A stretch of 64,000 nucleotides of DNA from Amycolatopsis balhimycina FH 1894 (GTDB lineage: Bacteria > Actinomycetota > Actinomycetes > Mycobacteriales > Pseudonocardiaceae): the NCBI RefSeq assembly GCF_000384295.1, contig NZ_KB913037.1, positions 2,275,975-2,339,974 on the forward strand. The letters run 5' to 3'. The translations under genes and the position numbers were made by a program. The notes beneath the pieces are model-generated. The model had not been told where the DNA came from. It saw nothing but the letters and a program-made list of their open reading frames with translations, and did no database searches. This document shows positions 55,928-64,000 of the stretch, piece after piece (within the stretch, counting starts at the first letter, position 1; each line of letters starts with the position of its first letter).

Positions 55928-56863
55928 CTACTTCAGCCCGGTCGAGCCGATCGAGCTGATGACGCGTCTGCCGAGCAGGGCGAAGAGCACGAGGATGGGA
56001 AGGGCGGAGACCAGGGTCGCCGCCATGAGGCCGGCCCAGTCCGGATTTCCCTGGGGCGTCTGGGACCGGAACACGCCGAGCGCGACCGTGAGCACGCGCA
56101 CGTCGTCGGCCTTGCCGACCAGCAGCGGCCAGAAGTAGTCGTTCCAGGAGGTGATGTACGTGAGAATGGCCAATGTGGACAGTGGGGCGGAGCTCATCGG
56201 GAGGATGAGCCGGAAGAAGATGCGGGGGCGGCCCGCGCCGTCGAGGATCGCGGCTTCTTCGAGCTCCCGCGGGATCGCGAGGAAGAACTGGCGCAGGAAG
56301 AACACCGCGAACGGCGCCATCAGCAGCGTCGGCAGGACGATGCCGAGGAAGGTGTTCAACAGCCCCAGGTCCCGCATGAGGACGAAGTTCGGCAGGATGG
56401 TGAAGATCGGCGGCACCATCATGGCGGAGAGGAAGAGGAAGAACACGGCATTGCGCCCCGGCCACCGCAACCGGGCGAACGCGTAGGCCGCCATGGCGCT
56501 GAAGAACGTCTGGAACACCGTGGTGGAGGTCGCGACGATCACGGAGTTGCGGAGGTAGAGCCAGAAGTGCAGCGAAGCACCCGAGCCGCCGTCGGCTCGG
56601 GCCTCGGCGGGTGTGGCCAGCCCGAGGACCCGTTTCCAGCCGCCCAGGCTGAAGTCGGCCGGGAGCAGGTTGCCGCTGTTGGCCGCCAGGGCGCCGTTGC
56701 TCGAGAACGACGTCCGCAGCATCCAGTAGAAGGGGAACAACGTCACCAGCAGGACCAGGCCGAGGACGGCCCACGCGATCGTCCGGCCGATCCCGCGCGG
56801 CCTGCGCACCGGCGTCGACGCGTCGGGGGCCGCGACGGAAGCCCGCGGCAGCACCGTGGTCAT
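55928..56863 (-). CDS. Sugar ABC transporter permease (MalG-like)
   Basis: 311 residues with about six membrane segments. The EAA loop that contacts the ATPase is EEAAILDGAGRPRIFFRLILP. VLGLVLLVTLFPFYWMLRTS forms the first segment, after a soluble N-terminus of about 30 residues. It is the inner-membrane partner of the MalF-like protein encoded 10 bases upstream. No ATPase gene is present; actinomycetes often use one shared ATPase (MsiK) for several sugar transporters. Confidence 0.93.
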   Translation of the reverse strand: MTTVLPRASVAAPDASTPVRRPRGIGRTIAWAVLGLVLLVTLFPFYWMLRTSFSSNGALAANSGNLLPADFSLGGWKRVLGLATPAEARADGGSGASLHFWLYLRNSVIVATSTTVFQTFFSAMAAYAFARLRWPGRNAVFFLFLSAMMVPPIFTILPNFVLMRDLGLLNTFLGIVLPTLLMAPFAVFFLRQFFLAIPRELEEAAILDGAGRPRIFFRLILPMSSAPLSTLAILTYITSWNDYFWPLLVGKADDVRVLTVALGVFRSQTPQGNPDWAGLMAATLVSALPILVLFALLGRRVISSIGSTGLK

Positions 56864-56873
56864 GGCTCGCTCC

Positions 56874-57752
56874 TCACGCCAGGTCCGACTGGCCGGCCCG
56901 GGTGAGCCGCAGTTGCAGGAGGCTCACCACGGCGAGGACGACGAACAGCACGACCGACACGGCCGAGGCGTAGCCGAACTTGAACCGGCCGAAGGCGAGT
57001 TCGTAGATGTAGTAGTAGAGGACGCGGGTCGAGTTGACCGGACCGCCCTGGGTGGTGACGGCGACGGTGTCGAACGTCTGGAACGAGCCGACCACACTGA
57101 CGACGAGGACCAGTGCCAGCACCGGGCGCAGCAGCGGGAGCGTGACGCGCCAGAACATCTTCGCCTCGGTTGCCCCGTCGATCGCCGCGGCCTCGTAAAC
57201 GGTCTTGGGGATCGTCTGCAGCCCGGCGAAGATGAGCAGGGCGGTGTAGCCCAGGTGCCGCCAGACGTTGACCAGCGCAATCGTCGGGATGGCCAGCGCC
57301 TGGTCGCCGAAGAACGCCATCCGCGACAGGCCCAGCCAGTCCAGTACCTGGTTCCCGATGCCGAGCTGGTAGTCGAGGATCCAGAACCAGACGAGGGCGA
57401 CGATCACGTTCGCCACCAGGTACGGCGTGAGGATCAAGCCACGGATCACCATGGACCGCGTCAGCCGGTGCATGAGCACCGCGATCCCCAGCGCGAGGAC
57501 GGTCTGCACGCCGATGTTGATCACGACGTACTCGAGGGTGACCCACAGGGCGTTCCAGAAGACCGGGTCGGCGGCGAGCTGCCGGTAGTTGCCGGCCCCG
57601 ACGAACTTCCCGGGCTGGAAAACGCTGAAGTCGGTGAAACTGTAGAAGAGCCCGCGCGCCGCGGGGACGAGGGTGAAGGCGAGCAGGCCCACCGCGGCGG
57701 GCGCGACGAACAGCCAGGCGGCGCGCGTTTCCCGGGCCGGCAGGAACTTCAC
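56874..57752 (-). CDS. Sugar ABC transporter permease (MalF-like)
   Basis: 292 residues with about six membrane segments (AWLFVAPAAVGLLAFTLVPA, TLEYVVINIGVQTVLALGIA and others). The EAA loop is YEAAAIDGATEAKMFWRVTLP. It forms the channel with the MalG-like protein downstream. It lies 10 bases after the alpha-galactosidase stop, so enzyme and transporter are on one transcript. Confidence 0.93.
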   Translation of the reverse strand: MKFLPARETRAAWLFVAPAAVGLLAFTLVPAARGLFYSFTDFSVFQPGKFVGAGNYRQLAADPVFWNALWVTLEYVVINIGVQTVLALGIAVLMHRLTRSMVIRGLILTPYLVANVIVALVWFWILDYQLGIGNQVLDWLGLSRMAFFGDQALAIPTIALVNVWRHLGYTALLIFAGLQTIPKTVYEAAAIDGATEAKMFWRVTLPLLRPVLALVLVVSVVGSFQTFDTVAVTTQGGPVNSTRVLYYYIYELAFGRFKFGYASAVSVVLFVVLAVVSLLQLRLTRAGQSDLA

Positions 57753-57762
57753 CTCCGCCTCC

Positions 57763-59934
57763 TCAGTGCTCGGCGATCACGTGGATCAGCTGCAGCTGTT
57801 CCGGCTGCAGCGCGGGTGCCTGGAAGCCGGCCGTGGCCAGTGCGGCGCCGGACAACGTCAGCGGCCGGTCCGCCCAGCCCGGGAACGCGGGCAGCCCGTG
57901 CCGTCGCGGCCGCTCGACGGCGGACAGGAACCGCACGGTGTACCGGGTTCCGGCGTCCAGCATGGGCAGCCGGACGCGTCCGGGCGGGGCCCAGGCGCCG
58001 GTCTGCAGGGCGACGAACGCGAAGAGCGCTTCGGCGCGATCCTGGGCGACGACGCCGTGGAGCCAGTGCGCCGGGTCCGGGTGATCGCCGCGGACGACGG
58101 TGCCACTGTGCAGGAGCGGCCGGAACTGCTTGTGCAGCGCGATCCAGGCCGTGAGTTCGGCGAGTTCGGTCTCGCTCGCCGACGTCAGGTCCCACTCCAT
58201 GCCGAAGTGACCGAAGAACGCAGTGCCGGCGCGGAAGTCGAGGGTGTGCGTGCGGCCGGTGGTGTGCGCCGTCGGCGCGCCGACGTGCGAGCCGAGCATT
58301 TCCGGGGGTAGGAGCAAACCGGTCCAGCGCTGGATGTGCTGCCGCTCGAGCGCGTCCAGGCAGTCGCTGGCCCAGATCCGTTCCGTCCGGGCGAGGATCT
58401 CGAGATCGGCGCGCCCACCGCCCGACGAACAGGACTCGATCTCGAGGCCCGGGTGCTTCGCGCGGAGCTCGTCCAGCAGCCGGTAGAGTGCTCGGGTCTG
58501 GTCGTGCACTCCGGCCGTGCCGCTCGCGGTGTGCCCGGCGTCGACAAGATCGCGGTTGTGGTCCCACTTGAGGTAGCCGACGCCGTTCTCGGTGACCAGT
58601 GCGTCCAGGCGTTCCAGCACGTAGGCATAGGCGTCCGGCCGGGAGATGTCCAGCACCTGCTGGTGCCGCGCCTCCGGCGGGAGCCGCGCGTCCGGCCGGA
58701 GGATCCATTCCGGGTGCGTGCGGGCGAGGTCGGAGTCCGGGTTGATCATCTCGGGTTCGACCCAGAGCCCGAACTGCATGCCGAGCGAGCGGACGTGGTC
58801 GGCGATCGGGCGCAGGCCGTCCGGCCACACCTGTTCGTCGACGAACCAGTCACCCAACCCCGCGTTGTCGGCCCGGCGGCCGCGGAACCAGCCGTCGTCG
58901 AGTGTGAACCGTTCCGCGCCGACCTGCGCGGCCAGCTCAGCGAGCTCGCGCAGTTTCGCCGGATCGTGGTCGAAGTAGACCGCCTCCCAGGTGTTGAGGG
59001 CGATCGGCCGCGGTGAACCGGGGTGCTCGAGCCGGCTCCGCAGGTCCGCGTGGAACCGCCCCGACAGAGCGTCCATGCCATCGCCGTGGGAACCCAGCAG
59101 CGTTGGACAGGCGTAGGACTCGCCCGGAGAGAGGATCATCTCGCCGGGAAGCAGGATCTCGCCGCCGGCGAGGATCGCGGTGCCCGCGGCGTCGCGCTCG
59201 GCGTAGGTGGTGTGGTTCCCGCTCCAGGCCGTGTGCACGCCCCAGACCTCGCCGCGGCGGAAGCCGAAGCCGGGCTCACCGGCGAGCATGAGCAGGGTCG
59301 CGTCGAGGCCGGTCCGGCCGCGGCGTCCGCTGCGCACGTAGGAGCCCAACGTGAACGGATGCCGTTGTGGGGCGCGCTCCCGCAGGTGCCGCCCGGAGAA
59401 GTCGAGCAGTTCGAGTGCGGTCGTCGGGACCGGCAGGTTGAGGGTCAGCGCGTCGAGGCCGTAGGCGTCCTCACCGATGTTCGTCACCGTCGCGCCCAGC
59501 CGCACCACCCCCGACGGCGAGAGCGCCACGCGCAGCTCGAGAGCCAGTCCGGCGGCAGCGTCCTGCGCGGCCGTGATCAGGGTGCCGTCCGCCGTCAGGT
59601 CCACCGCGGTCTTCGTGAACAGCGGGGAGAACGCGCGACCGGCGCGGCTGCCGGCGATGCCGGGTGTTCCCGACCAGCCGGTGGCTGCTTCGGCCAGGAC
59701 GCCGACGGGGAGCGGGTCGTCGATGCTGTTGGAGACGACCGGCGGCCGGGCCGCGCGCACCAAGTCCCCCAGCTCGGCTTCGGTGGGCTGTCCGAGATCG
59801 GCGCCCCAGTACACGATGCGAGGCAGGCGGTCGCCGGTCGCGTCGAGCAGGAGGCTGGTGCCGGCGGCCGCCAGGTGGACCACGCCGGGACCCGCCGGTT
59901 CGTCGTTGCCTTCGGTGAACGTCATCGTCAGCAC
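57763..59934 (-). CDS. Alpha-galactosidase, GH36 family
   Basis: 723 residues, normal for the family. The barrel contains GVGYLKWDHNRDL with the nucleophile Asp at residue 458 and ESCSSGGGRADLEI followed by RIWASDCLDALERQ with the acid/base Asp at 524; FGLWVEPEMINPDSDLARTH is also typical. It removes terminal alpha-galactose from melibiose, raffinose or galactomannan fragments. No signal peptide, so it acts on imported sugar. It is first in the operon with the ABC transporter. The frame starts with GTG at 59934, with ATG at 59925 as an alternative; neither has a good ribosome site. Confidence 0.94.
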   Translation of the reverse strand: MLTMTFTEGNDEPAGPGVVHLAAAGTSLLLDATGDRLPRIVYWGADLGQPTEAELGDLVRAARPPVVSNSIDDPLPVGVLAEAATGWSGTPGIAGSRAGRAFSPLFTKTAVDLTADGTLITAAQDAAAGLALELRVALSPSGVVRLGATVTNIGEDAYGLDALTLNLPVPTTALELLDFSGRHLRERAPQRHPFTLGSYVRSGRRGRTGLDATLLMLAGEPGFGFRRGEVWGVHTAWSGNHTTYAERDAAGTAILAGGEILLPGEMILSPGESYACPTLLGSHGDGMDALSGRFHADLRSRLEHPGSPRPIALNTWEAVYFDHDPAKLRELAELAAQVGAERFTLDDGWFRGRRADNAGLGDWFVDEQVWPDGLRPIADHVRSLGMQFGLWVEPEMINPDSDLARTHPEWILRPDARLPPEARHQQVLDISRPDAYAYVLERLDALVTENGVGYLKWDHNRDLVDAGHTASGTAGVHDQTRALYRLLDELRAKHPGLEIESCSSGGGRADLEILARTERIWASDCLDALERQHIQRWTGLLLPPEMLGSHVGAPTAHTTGRTHTLDFRAGTAFFGHFGMEWDLTSASETELAELTAWIALHKQFRPLLHSGTVVRGDHPDPAHWLHGVVAQDRAEALFAFVALQTGAWAPPGRVRLPMLDAGTRYTVRFLSAVERPRRHGLPAFPGWADRPLTLSGAALATAGFQAPALQPEQLQLIHVIAEH

Positions 59935-59937
59935 GCA

Positions 59938-59960
59938 GTTAGTTTCATCACAACACTAAC
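59938..59960. promoter_or_regulatory. ROK operator candidate upstream of alpha-galactosidase operon
   Basis: GTTAGT - N11 - ACTAAC is a perfect 6-bp inverted repeat directly before the GH36 start. A TTGACA element (minus strand, 59969-59964) lies beside it, so bound protein would block that promoter. The divergent ROK gene starts at 60051. Confidence 0.6.
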
Positions 59961-60050
59961 GTGTGTCAAGGAGGCGATTTCGGCCTCATCTCCCCGCGAC
60001 TTTGTTTCAGAAGTGACATAACGAGCCACTCCGGCGGGTAGGCTCGGCCG

Positions 60051-61214
60051 GTGAGTTCCGGAACCCGCGAAGGCCGGGCACAGACGGCAGCCCCCTGGCC
60101 ACAGCTGCCCGAGGCCGCCCGTCAGGTGCTCCTCGAGGTGCTCGTCCACGGTCCCATCTCGCGCGCCGAGATCGCCGCGCGATTGCAGGTGTCGCGGCCG
60201 ACACTGAGCCGGATCACGCGACAGCTCTTCGATGACGGCCTGCTGGCCGAAGGCGGGACGCAGCTGCGTTCGACGACCGGGCGCCCTTCGGAGCTGCTGC
60301 ACGTCAACGGCGCCGCTCGGCACTTCTTCGGCGTGAAACTGACCGGCGACCACCTCTACGCCGTGGTCACCGACCTCAACGCCGAGGTGGTGGCGTCGGT
60401 CAACACTCCCCTGCGCTCGGCGGACGTCACCGAGGTCGTCGGCCAGATCGCCGAAGTCGCCTCGGCGCTGCGGACCACGTTCCCGGACCTGACCGCCGCG
60501 GGCGTGACGCTGGCCGGCACGGTGCGCGCGGGGTCGGTGCACGGATCCGCGTATCTGCACTGGTCCAATGTCCCGCTGGCCGACCTCGTCGCCGAGGCGA
60601 CCGGCCTCCCCACCGCGGTGGACAACGACGTCCAGGCACTGACCGCCGCGGAGCACTGGTTCGGCGCCGGTGCCGGGCTGCGGGCCCTGGTCCTCGTCAC
60701 GATCGGCGTCGGCATCGGTTGCGGCCTGGTGCTCAACGGCGAACTCGTCGAGGGCGCGCACGGCACCGCGGGGCGGGCCGCTCACCTCGTCGTCGACCAG
60801 TCCGGACCGGTGTGCGACCTCGGGCACCGCGGCTGCGCCGCCAGCTACCTCCTGAACGAGTCGATCGTGCGGGCACTCGGCGCCGCGGACTACGCCGACG
60901 CCGTCGCGCAGGCCCGGGCGGGCGAGCCCGCGGCGCGGCGGGTGTTCGGCGATGCCGGTTTCGCACTCGGCATCATCATCGGCACGGTCGCGAACCTCGT
61001 CGACCCGCAGAAGGTCGTGCCGACCGGCGACGGGTTGCCGCTGTACGAGGTGGCCGCCGATCGGGTGCGGGAAGGTATCGAGAAGTCCTACGAACCGGAT
61101 CCCGCGCAGCTCGACCTCGACGTGCAGGCCTTCGACTTCGGCGAATGGGCGCGTTCCGGTGCCGCACTGGCCATCCGCGCCGCGCTCACCGGCCGCACCG
61201 TCACCGCCGGCTGA
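60051..61214 (+). CDS. ROK-family transcriptional regulator
   Basis: 387 residues from a GTG at 60051. The N-terminal winged helix is ISRAEIAARLQVSRPTLSRI, followed by a ROK sugar-kinase-like domain: TAVDNDVQALTAAEHWFGAG, VTIGVGIGCGLVLNGELVEG and GPVCDLGHRGCAASYL. The last is the ROK zinc motif (C-x-C-G-x-x-G-C) with one Cys replaced, so zinc binding may be weak. ROK repressors bind a sugar or sugar phosphate. It faces the alpha-galactosidase/ABC operon and probably represses it. Confidence 0.92.
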   Translation: MSSGTREGRAQTAAPWPQLPEAARQVLLEVLVHGPISRAEIAARLQVSRPTLSRITRQLFDDGLLAEGGTQLRSTTGRPSELLHVNGAARHFFGVKLTGDHLYAVVTDLNAEVVASVNTPLRSADVTEVVGQIAEVASALRTTFPDLTAAGVTLAGTVRAGSVHGSAYLHWSNVPLADLVAEATGLPTAVDNDVQALTAAEHWFGAGAGLRALVLVTIGVGIGCGLVLNGELVEGAHGTAGRAAHLVVDQSGPVCDLGHRGCAASYLLNESIVRALGAADYADAVAQARAGEPAARRVFGDAGFALGIIIGTVANLVDPQKVVPTGDGLPLYEVAADRVREGIEKSYEPDPAQLDLDVQAFDFGEWARSGAALAIRAALTGRTVTAG

Positions 61215-61256
61215 TGCTTTACAACTCGATCGCGTGCAGCTAACGTCTTCCCCGCC

Positions 61257-61270
61257 TGAGAGCGCTTCCA
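61257..61270. promoter_or_regulatory. LacI/CebR-type operator candidate
   Basis: TGAGAGCGCTTCCA is close to the symmetric TGGGAGCGCTCCCA used by actinobacterial LacI regulators of CebR type. It lies 46 bases before the GTG of the secreted SGNH esterase, in promoter position. Confidence 0.55.
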
Positions 61271-61315
61271 AGTCGACCGTCCACAGTGGCCGGTCGATCG
61301 CCCTCAGGAGGTATC

Positions 61316-62416
61316 GTGCACAGATTCCTCGGCTACTGCGCACTTGTGCTCACCGCGCTGGTCGCCGTTCTCACCGTCCCCACGGCCGCGGCCGCCGCGG
61401 CGCCCGTGCGCATCATGGCGCTCGGCGATTCGATCACCGGCTCGCCGGGCTGCTGGCGCGCACTGCTCTGGCGGCACCTGCAGAGCACCGGACACACGAA
61501 CACCGACTTCGTCGGAACGCTGCCGGCCCCTGGCTGCGGGTTCGCATACGACGGCGAAAACGAAGGCCACGGTGGCTACCTGGCCACCGGCATCGCCAAC
61601 AACAACCAACTGCCCGGCTGGCTCGGCGCGACCCGGCCGGACATCGTGCTCATGCACCTCGGCACCAACGACATCTGGAGCAACATCGGCACCACGACGA
61701 TCCTCGACGCCTACAGCCGCCTGCTCGGCCAGATGCGAGCGAGCAATCCCGCGATGAAGGTCCTCGTCGCGAAAATCCTCCCGATGAACCCGGCCAACTG
61801 TGCCGCCTGCGGCCGGCGCGTCGTCGATCTCGACAACGCCATCCCCGGCTGGGCCCAGGCACATTCGACGGCCGCATCCCCGATCACGGTCGTCGACCAG
61901 TGGACCGGGTTCAGCACCTCCGCCGACACCGTCGACGGCGTGCACCCGAACAGCACCACCGGAATCCAGAAGATGGAAAGCCGGTGGTATCCGGCGCTGA
62001 CCGCGGCCCTGGGCGGTGGCAGCACGCCGACCGGCGCCACCGTGGTGGGCGGCCAATCCGGGCGGTGCCTCGACGTCACCGGTGCCGGCACGGCCAACGG
62101 GACCAAGCTCCAGCTCTGGGACTGCAACGGCCAGTCCAACCAGGCGTGGACGTTCGGCTCGGCCGGCGAGATCAGGGGCGGGAGCGGCCGCTGCCTCGAC
62201 GCCGCCGGGCAAGGCACGTCACCGGGCACCGCGGTGGACATCTGGGACTGCACCGGCCAGGCCAACCAGCAGTGGACGCTCAACGCCGACGGCTCGATCA
62301 CCGGACGGCAGTCCGGTCTCTGCCTCGACGCCAGTGGCCAGCAGACGGCCAACGGAACTCCGGTGGCGCTCTGGACCTGCAACGGGCAGGCGAACCAGCG
62401 CTGGTCCCGGCGCTGA
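61316..62416 (+). CDS. Secreted SGNH esterase (CE3-like) with ricin-type lectin domain
   Basis: 366 residues from a GTG at 61316 with CAGGAGG upstream. The signal peptide is FLGYCALVLTALVAVLT followed by TAAAAAAPV. The SGNH domain (about residues 32-230) has MALGDSITGSPGCW with the nucleophile Ser, MHLGTNDIW with the oxyanion Asn, and DGVHPNSTTG with Asp/His. The C-terminal about 120 residues are a beta-trefoil with three repeats of the QxW type (NQAWTFG, NQQWTLN, NQRWSRR). It resembles acetyl-xylan esterases of family CE3 and would remove acetyl groups from polysaccharides outside the cell, held by the lectin domain. Confidence 0.92.
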   Translation: MHRFLGYCALVLTALVAVLTVPTAAAAAAPVRIMALGDSITGSPGCWRALLWRHLQSTGHTNTDFVGTLPAPGCGFAYDGENEGHGGYLATGIANNNQLPGWLGATRPDIVLMHLGTNDIWSNIGTTTILDAYSRLLGQMRASNPAMKVLVAKILPMNPANCAACGRRVVDLDNAIPGWAQAHSTAASPITVVDQWTGFSTSADTVDGVHPNSTTGIQKMESRWYPALTAALGGGSTPTGATVVGGQSGRCLDVTGAGTANGTKLQLWDCNGQSNQAWTFGSAGEIRGGSGRCLDAAGQGTSPGTAVDIWDCTGQANQQWTLNADGSITGRQSGLCLDASGQQTANGTPVALWTCNGQANQRWSRR

Positions 62417-62424
62417 GAAGATCG

Positions 62425-62454
62425 CACGCGGACCGGGCCCGCCCGGTCCGCGTG
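62425..62454. terminator. Bidirectional terminator hairpin
   Basis: CACGCGGACCGGG - CCCG - CCCGGTCCGCGTG is a perfect 13-bp stem with a 4-base loop, nine bases after the esterase stop and 11 before the convergent LacI stop. It is the strongest hairpin in the window. Confidence 0.8.
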
Positions 62455-62465
62455 TCGTCGGGAGG

Positions 62466-63482
62466 TCAGCGCCGGCGCACCGGCCCGGTGCTCCCCCGGA
62501 CCGCGAACACCGGAGTCGAGGCGCACGTGTCGACAGCTTTCTCACCGTCGATCTTCCGCCGCAGCACGGACACCGCCAGCGCACCGAACTCGGCGATCGG
62601 CCGTTGCACCGCGGACAACGCCGGGCGGACCAGCCGGCAGAGTACCGAGTCGTCCCACGCGACGATGGACAGGTCCGCCGGGACCCGGAGACCGAGCCCC
62701 TGCGCGGCCACCAGGCCACCCACCGCCATGACGTCGTTGTCGAACACCAGCGCGGTCGGGGGCCGCTTCGACTTCAGGACGCGGCGGGCCGTGTCCGCGC
62801 CGCCTTCCTCGCTGTAGTCGGCGTGAACCGTGCGCGCGTCCGCCAGGCCGAGGTGGCATGCCGCGGCCGCGAACGCATCCGTTCGGGTCCGTGTTTGCAG
62901 GAACGTCTCGGGACCGGCGACGCGGACCACGGACCGGTGGCCGAGGGCGGCCAGGTATTCGAGCACCCCCCGCATCGTCTGCCGGTCGTTCATCCACACC
63001 GAAGGCACGTCCAGCCGGTCCAGCGGACCGCCGAGCGCGACGGCGGGCAAGCCGATCGCGGCAAGCTCGTCCGGCCGGGTGTCGCCGATCCGGAGGTCGA
63101 GCAGGAAGACTCCGCCCACGGCCTGCTCGCGGTGCCAGCGCCGGTGGATTTCGAGCTCGGCGGAAGAGTTCGGCGCGGTCTGCATCAGCAGCGACACCGA
63201 TCCCGGGGCCAGCTCTCGCTGGATCCCGGACATGAGGGCGCCGAAGAACGGCTCCCCGGCGAGCCCGGTCGCCGACCGGTTGACCACCATCCCCAGCGCC
63301 CGGGACCGGCGAACGTGGCGATGGGTTCCGCCGCCCGGCGTCCAGCCGAGCTGCCGGGCGATCTCGACGACCCGGTTGCGCGTCGCCTCGGAGACCCCAC
63401 GGCGGCCGTTGAGCGCATAGGAGACGGCCCCTTGCGACACCCCGGCGTGCGCGGCGATTTCCCTGATGGTCGGACGCTTCAT
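62466..63482 (-). CDS. LacI-family transcriptional regulator
   Basis: 338 residues from ATG 63482 with CCGGAGGTGTG before it. The LacI headpiece TIREIAAHAGVSQGAVSYAL with hinge GRRGVSEATRNRVVEIARQLG is complete. The sugar-binding domain shows SRALGMVVNRSATG, GVFLLDLRIGDTRPDELA and TALVFDNDVMAVGGLVAAQG. It likely responds to a plant-polysaccharide fragment. Candidate targets are the esterase gene (LacI-type site at 61257-61270) and the GH26-like gene. Confidence 0.93.
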   Translation of the reverse strand: MKRPTIREIAAHAGVSQGAVSYALNGRRGVSEATRNRVVEIARQLGWTPGGGTHRHVRRSRALGMVVNRSATGLAGEPFFGALMSGIQRELAPGSVSLLMQTAPNSSAELEIHRRWHREQAVGGVFLLDLRIGDTRPDELAAIGLPAVALGGPLDRLDVPSVWMNDRQTMRGVLEYLAALGHRSVVRVAGPETFLQTRTRTDAFAAAACHLGLADARTVHADYSEEGGADTARRVLKSKRPPTALVFDNDVMAVGGLVAAQGLGLRVPADLSIVAWDDSVLCRLVRPALSAVQRPIAEFGALAVSVLRRKIDGEKAVDTCASTPVFAVRGSTGPVRRR

Positions 63483-63555
63483 CACACCTCCGGACAAACC
63501 GGTTCAGCCGCAGGCCACCCCGCAGTCGCAAATCTTCGCGAATTCGACGAGACCC

Positions 63556-63583
63556 GCCCCGGACGGAAGAATCCGTCCGGGGC
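63556..63583 (-). terminator. Terminator hairpin after the GH26-like gene
   Basis: GCCCCGGACGGA - AGAA - TCCGTCCGGGGC is a perfect 12-bp stem with a 4-base loop, starting nine bases after the stop codon. No T tract follows. Confidence 0.8.
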
Positions 63584-63592
63584 GAGAGCCGG

Positions 63593-64000
63593 TCACTTCA
63601 GATTGGGAACTTCGTCCCTCGTGACCACGTACGAACTGTTGTACGTCTTCTGCAGCTGGCTGATCGAGTTGTGCGAGGTGTTGGTCAGCCAGTCGGTGTG
63701 CCAGGTGTTGAACATGACCCACCGCGTGTTCGACGACTGCAGCTGGTCCGGGTCGGGGATCGGGCCGTTCTCGTGCAGCGCGATCGGGATCGTGCCACCG
63801 ACGATGTTCCTGGTGGCGTTGAACAGGCCGGTCTGCGGTCCGTAGTCACCGGCGTAGGTGTCCGAACCGGCGATGTCGACGAAGGACTTTCCCGGGTAGA
63901 ACGACGAGCTCGGCTGACCGTTGAACGGCAGCAGCCAGACCAGGTTGTCGAGCCCCTTGGTGGTGGTGAAGTAGTTGTACTCGAACTGCCACAGCCGCTT
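63593..64000 (-). CDS. GH26-like beta-mannanase, C-terminal part only
   Basis: The frame runs off the right edge; only the last 135 codons are visible. They read TTKGLDNLVWLLPFNG, FYPGKSFVDIAGSDTYAGDY, then GTIPIALHENGPIPDPDQL, and end in WVMFNTWHTDWL and SSYVVTRDEVPNLK. The G-DNLVW, YPG-x-x-x-VDI-x-G-x-D-x-Y and xLxExG pieces match the late barrel strands of GH26 endo-beta-mannanases; the Glu of LHENG is the likely nucleophile. With GH36 nearby it suggests galactomannan use. The N-terminus and any signal peptide lie outside. Confidence 0.75.
   Translation of the reverse strand, partial: KRLWQFEYNYFTTTKGLDNLVWLLPFNGQPSSSFYPGKSFVDIAGSDTYAGDYGPQTGLFNATRNIVGGTIPIALHENGPIPDPDQLQSSNTRWVMFNTWHTDWLTNTSHNSISQLQKTYNSSYVVTRDEVPNLK

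Noticed and set aside
54878..56905. A 675-codon plus-strand frame opposite the ABC transporter genes
   Set aside because: Low-complexity Arg/Asp/Glu-rich product, antisense to the binding protein and permease.

Overview
The window is high-GC DNA with many GTG starts, four-base stop/start overlaps (ATGA or GTGA) and a mycothiol-type maleylpyruvate isomerase, so it comes from an actinomycete. The gene style suggests a Pseudonocardiaceae member such as Amycolatopsis; that placement is inference. No tRNA, rRNA or CRISPR array was seen.

Layout. 1-6.4 kb: carbohydrate genes (3' part of a GH2 beta-galactosidase, a secreted GH5 glycanase) around an FAD/NAD(P)-binding protein and an integrase scrap. 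6.5-9.8 kb: a decayed flavin hydroxylase, then amidohydrolase, MarR and aldehyde dehydrogenase. 10.9-18.9 kb: a seven-gene, tightly coupled minus-strand operon (flavin hydroxylase, extradiol dioxygenase, AraC, methyltransferase-like protein, bicupin, medium-chain dehydrogenase, NmrA-like protein) with a divergent IclR; it looks like an aromatic catabolic module of unknown substrate. 18.9-30.4 kb: redox enzymes paired with MarR and MmyB-type regulators, an MFS exporter operon and a split PadR remnant. 30.5-33 kb: a cation/proton antiporter and a second amidohydrolase. 33-41.8 kb: a nearly complete salicylyl-CoA/gentisate operon (adenylating ligase, acyl-CoA synthetase, salicylyl-CoA 5-hydroxylase, gentisate dioxygenase, maleylpyruvate isomerase, fumarylpyruvate hydrolase) behind a PaaX-type regulator.

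41.9-54.6 kb: dehydrogenases, a LuxR protein with a kinase-like ATPase domain, a short island with an unknown membrane protein and a broken AbiEii-type nucleotidyltransferase, a two-component system, a CocE-type hydrolase coupled to an acyl-CoA ligase, and a GntR regulator with a strong palindrome facing a VOC/NAD(P)-binding pair. 54.6-64 kb: an alpha-galactosidase/sugar ABC operon facing a ROK regulator, a secreted SGNH esterase with a ricin-type lectin domain, a LacI regulator and the 3' part of a GH26-like mannanase. GH36, GH26, GH5, GH2 and the esterase together suggest use of galactomannan or decorated hemicellulose.

The regulatory DNA is informative. Two paralogous MarR regulators each have a nearby ATCAAG-N2-CTTGAT palindrome. 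Two promoters near MmyB-type paralogues share GGGGGAG-N8-CCCC. IclR, GntR and ROK intergenic regions carry distinct palindromes. Several convergent gene pairs are separated by perfect GC-rich hairpins.
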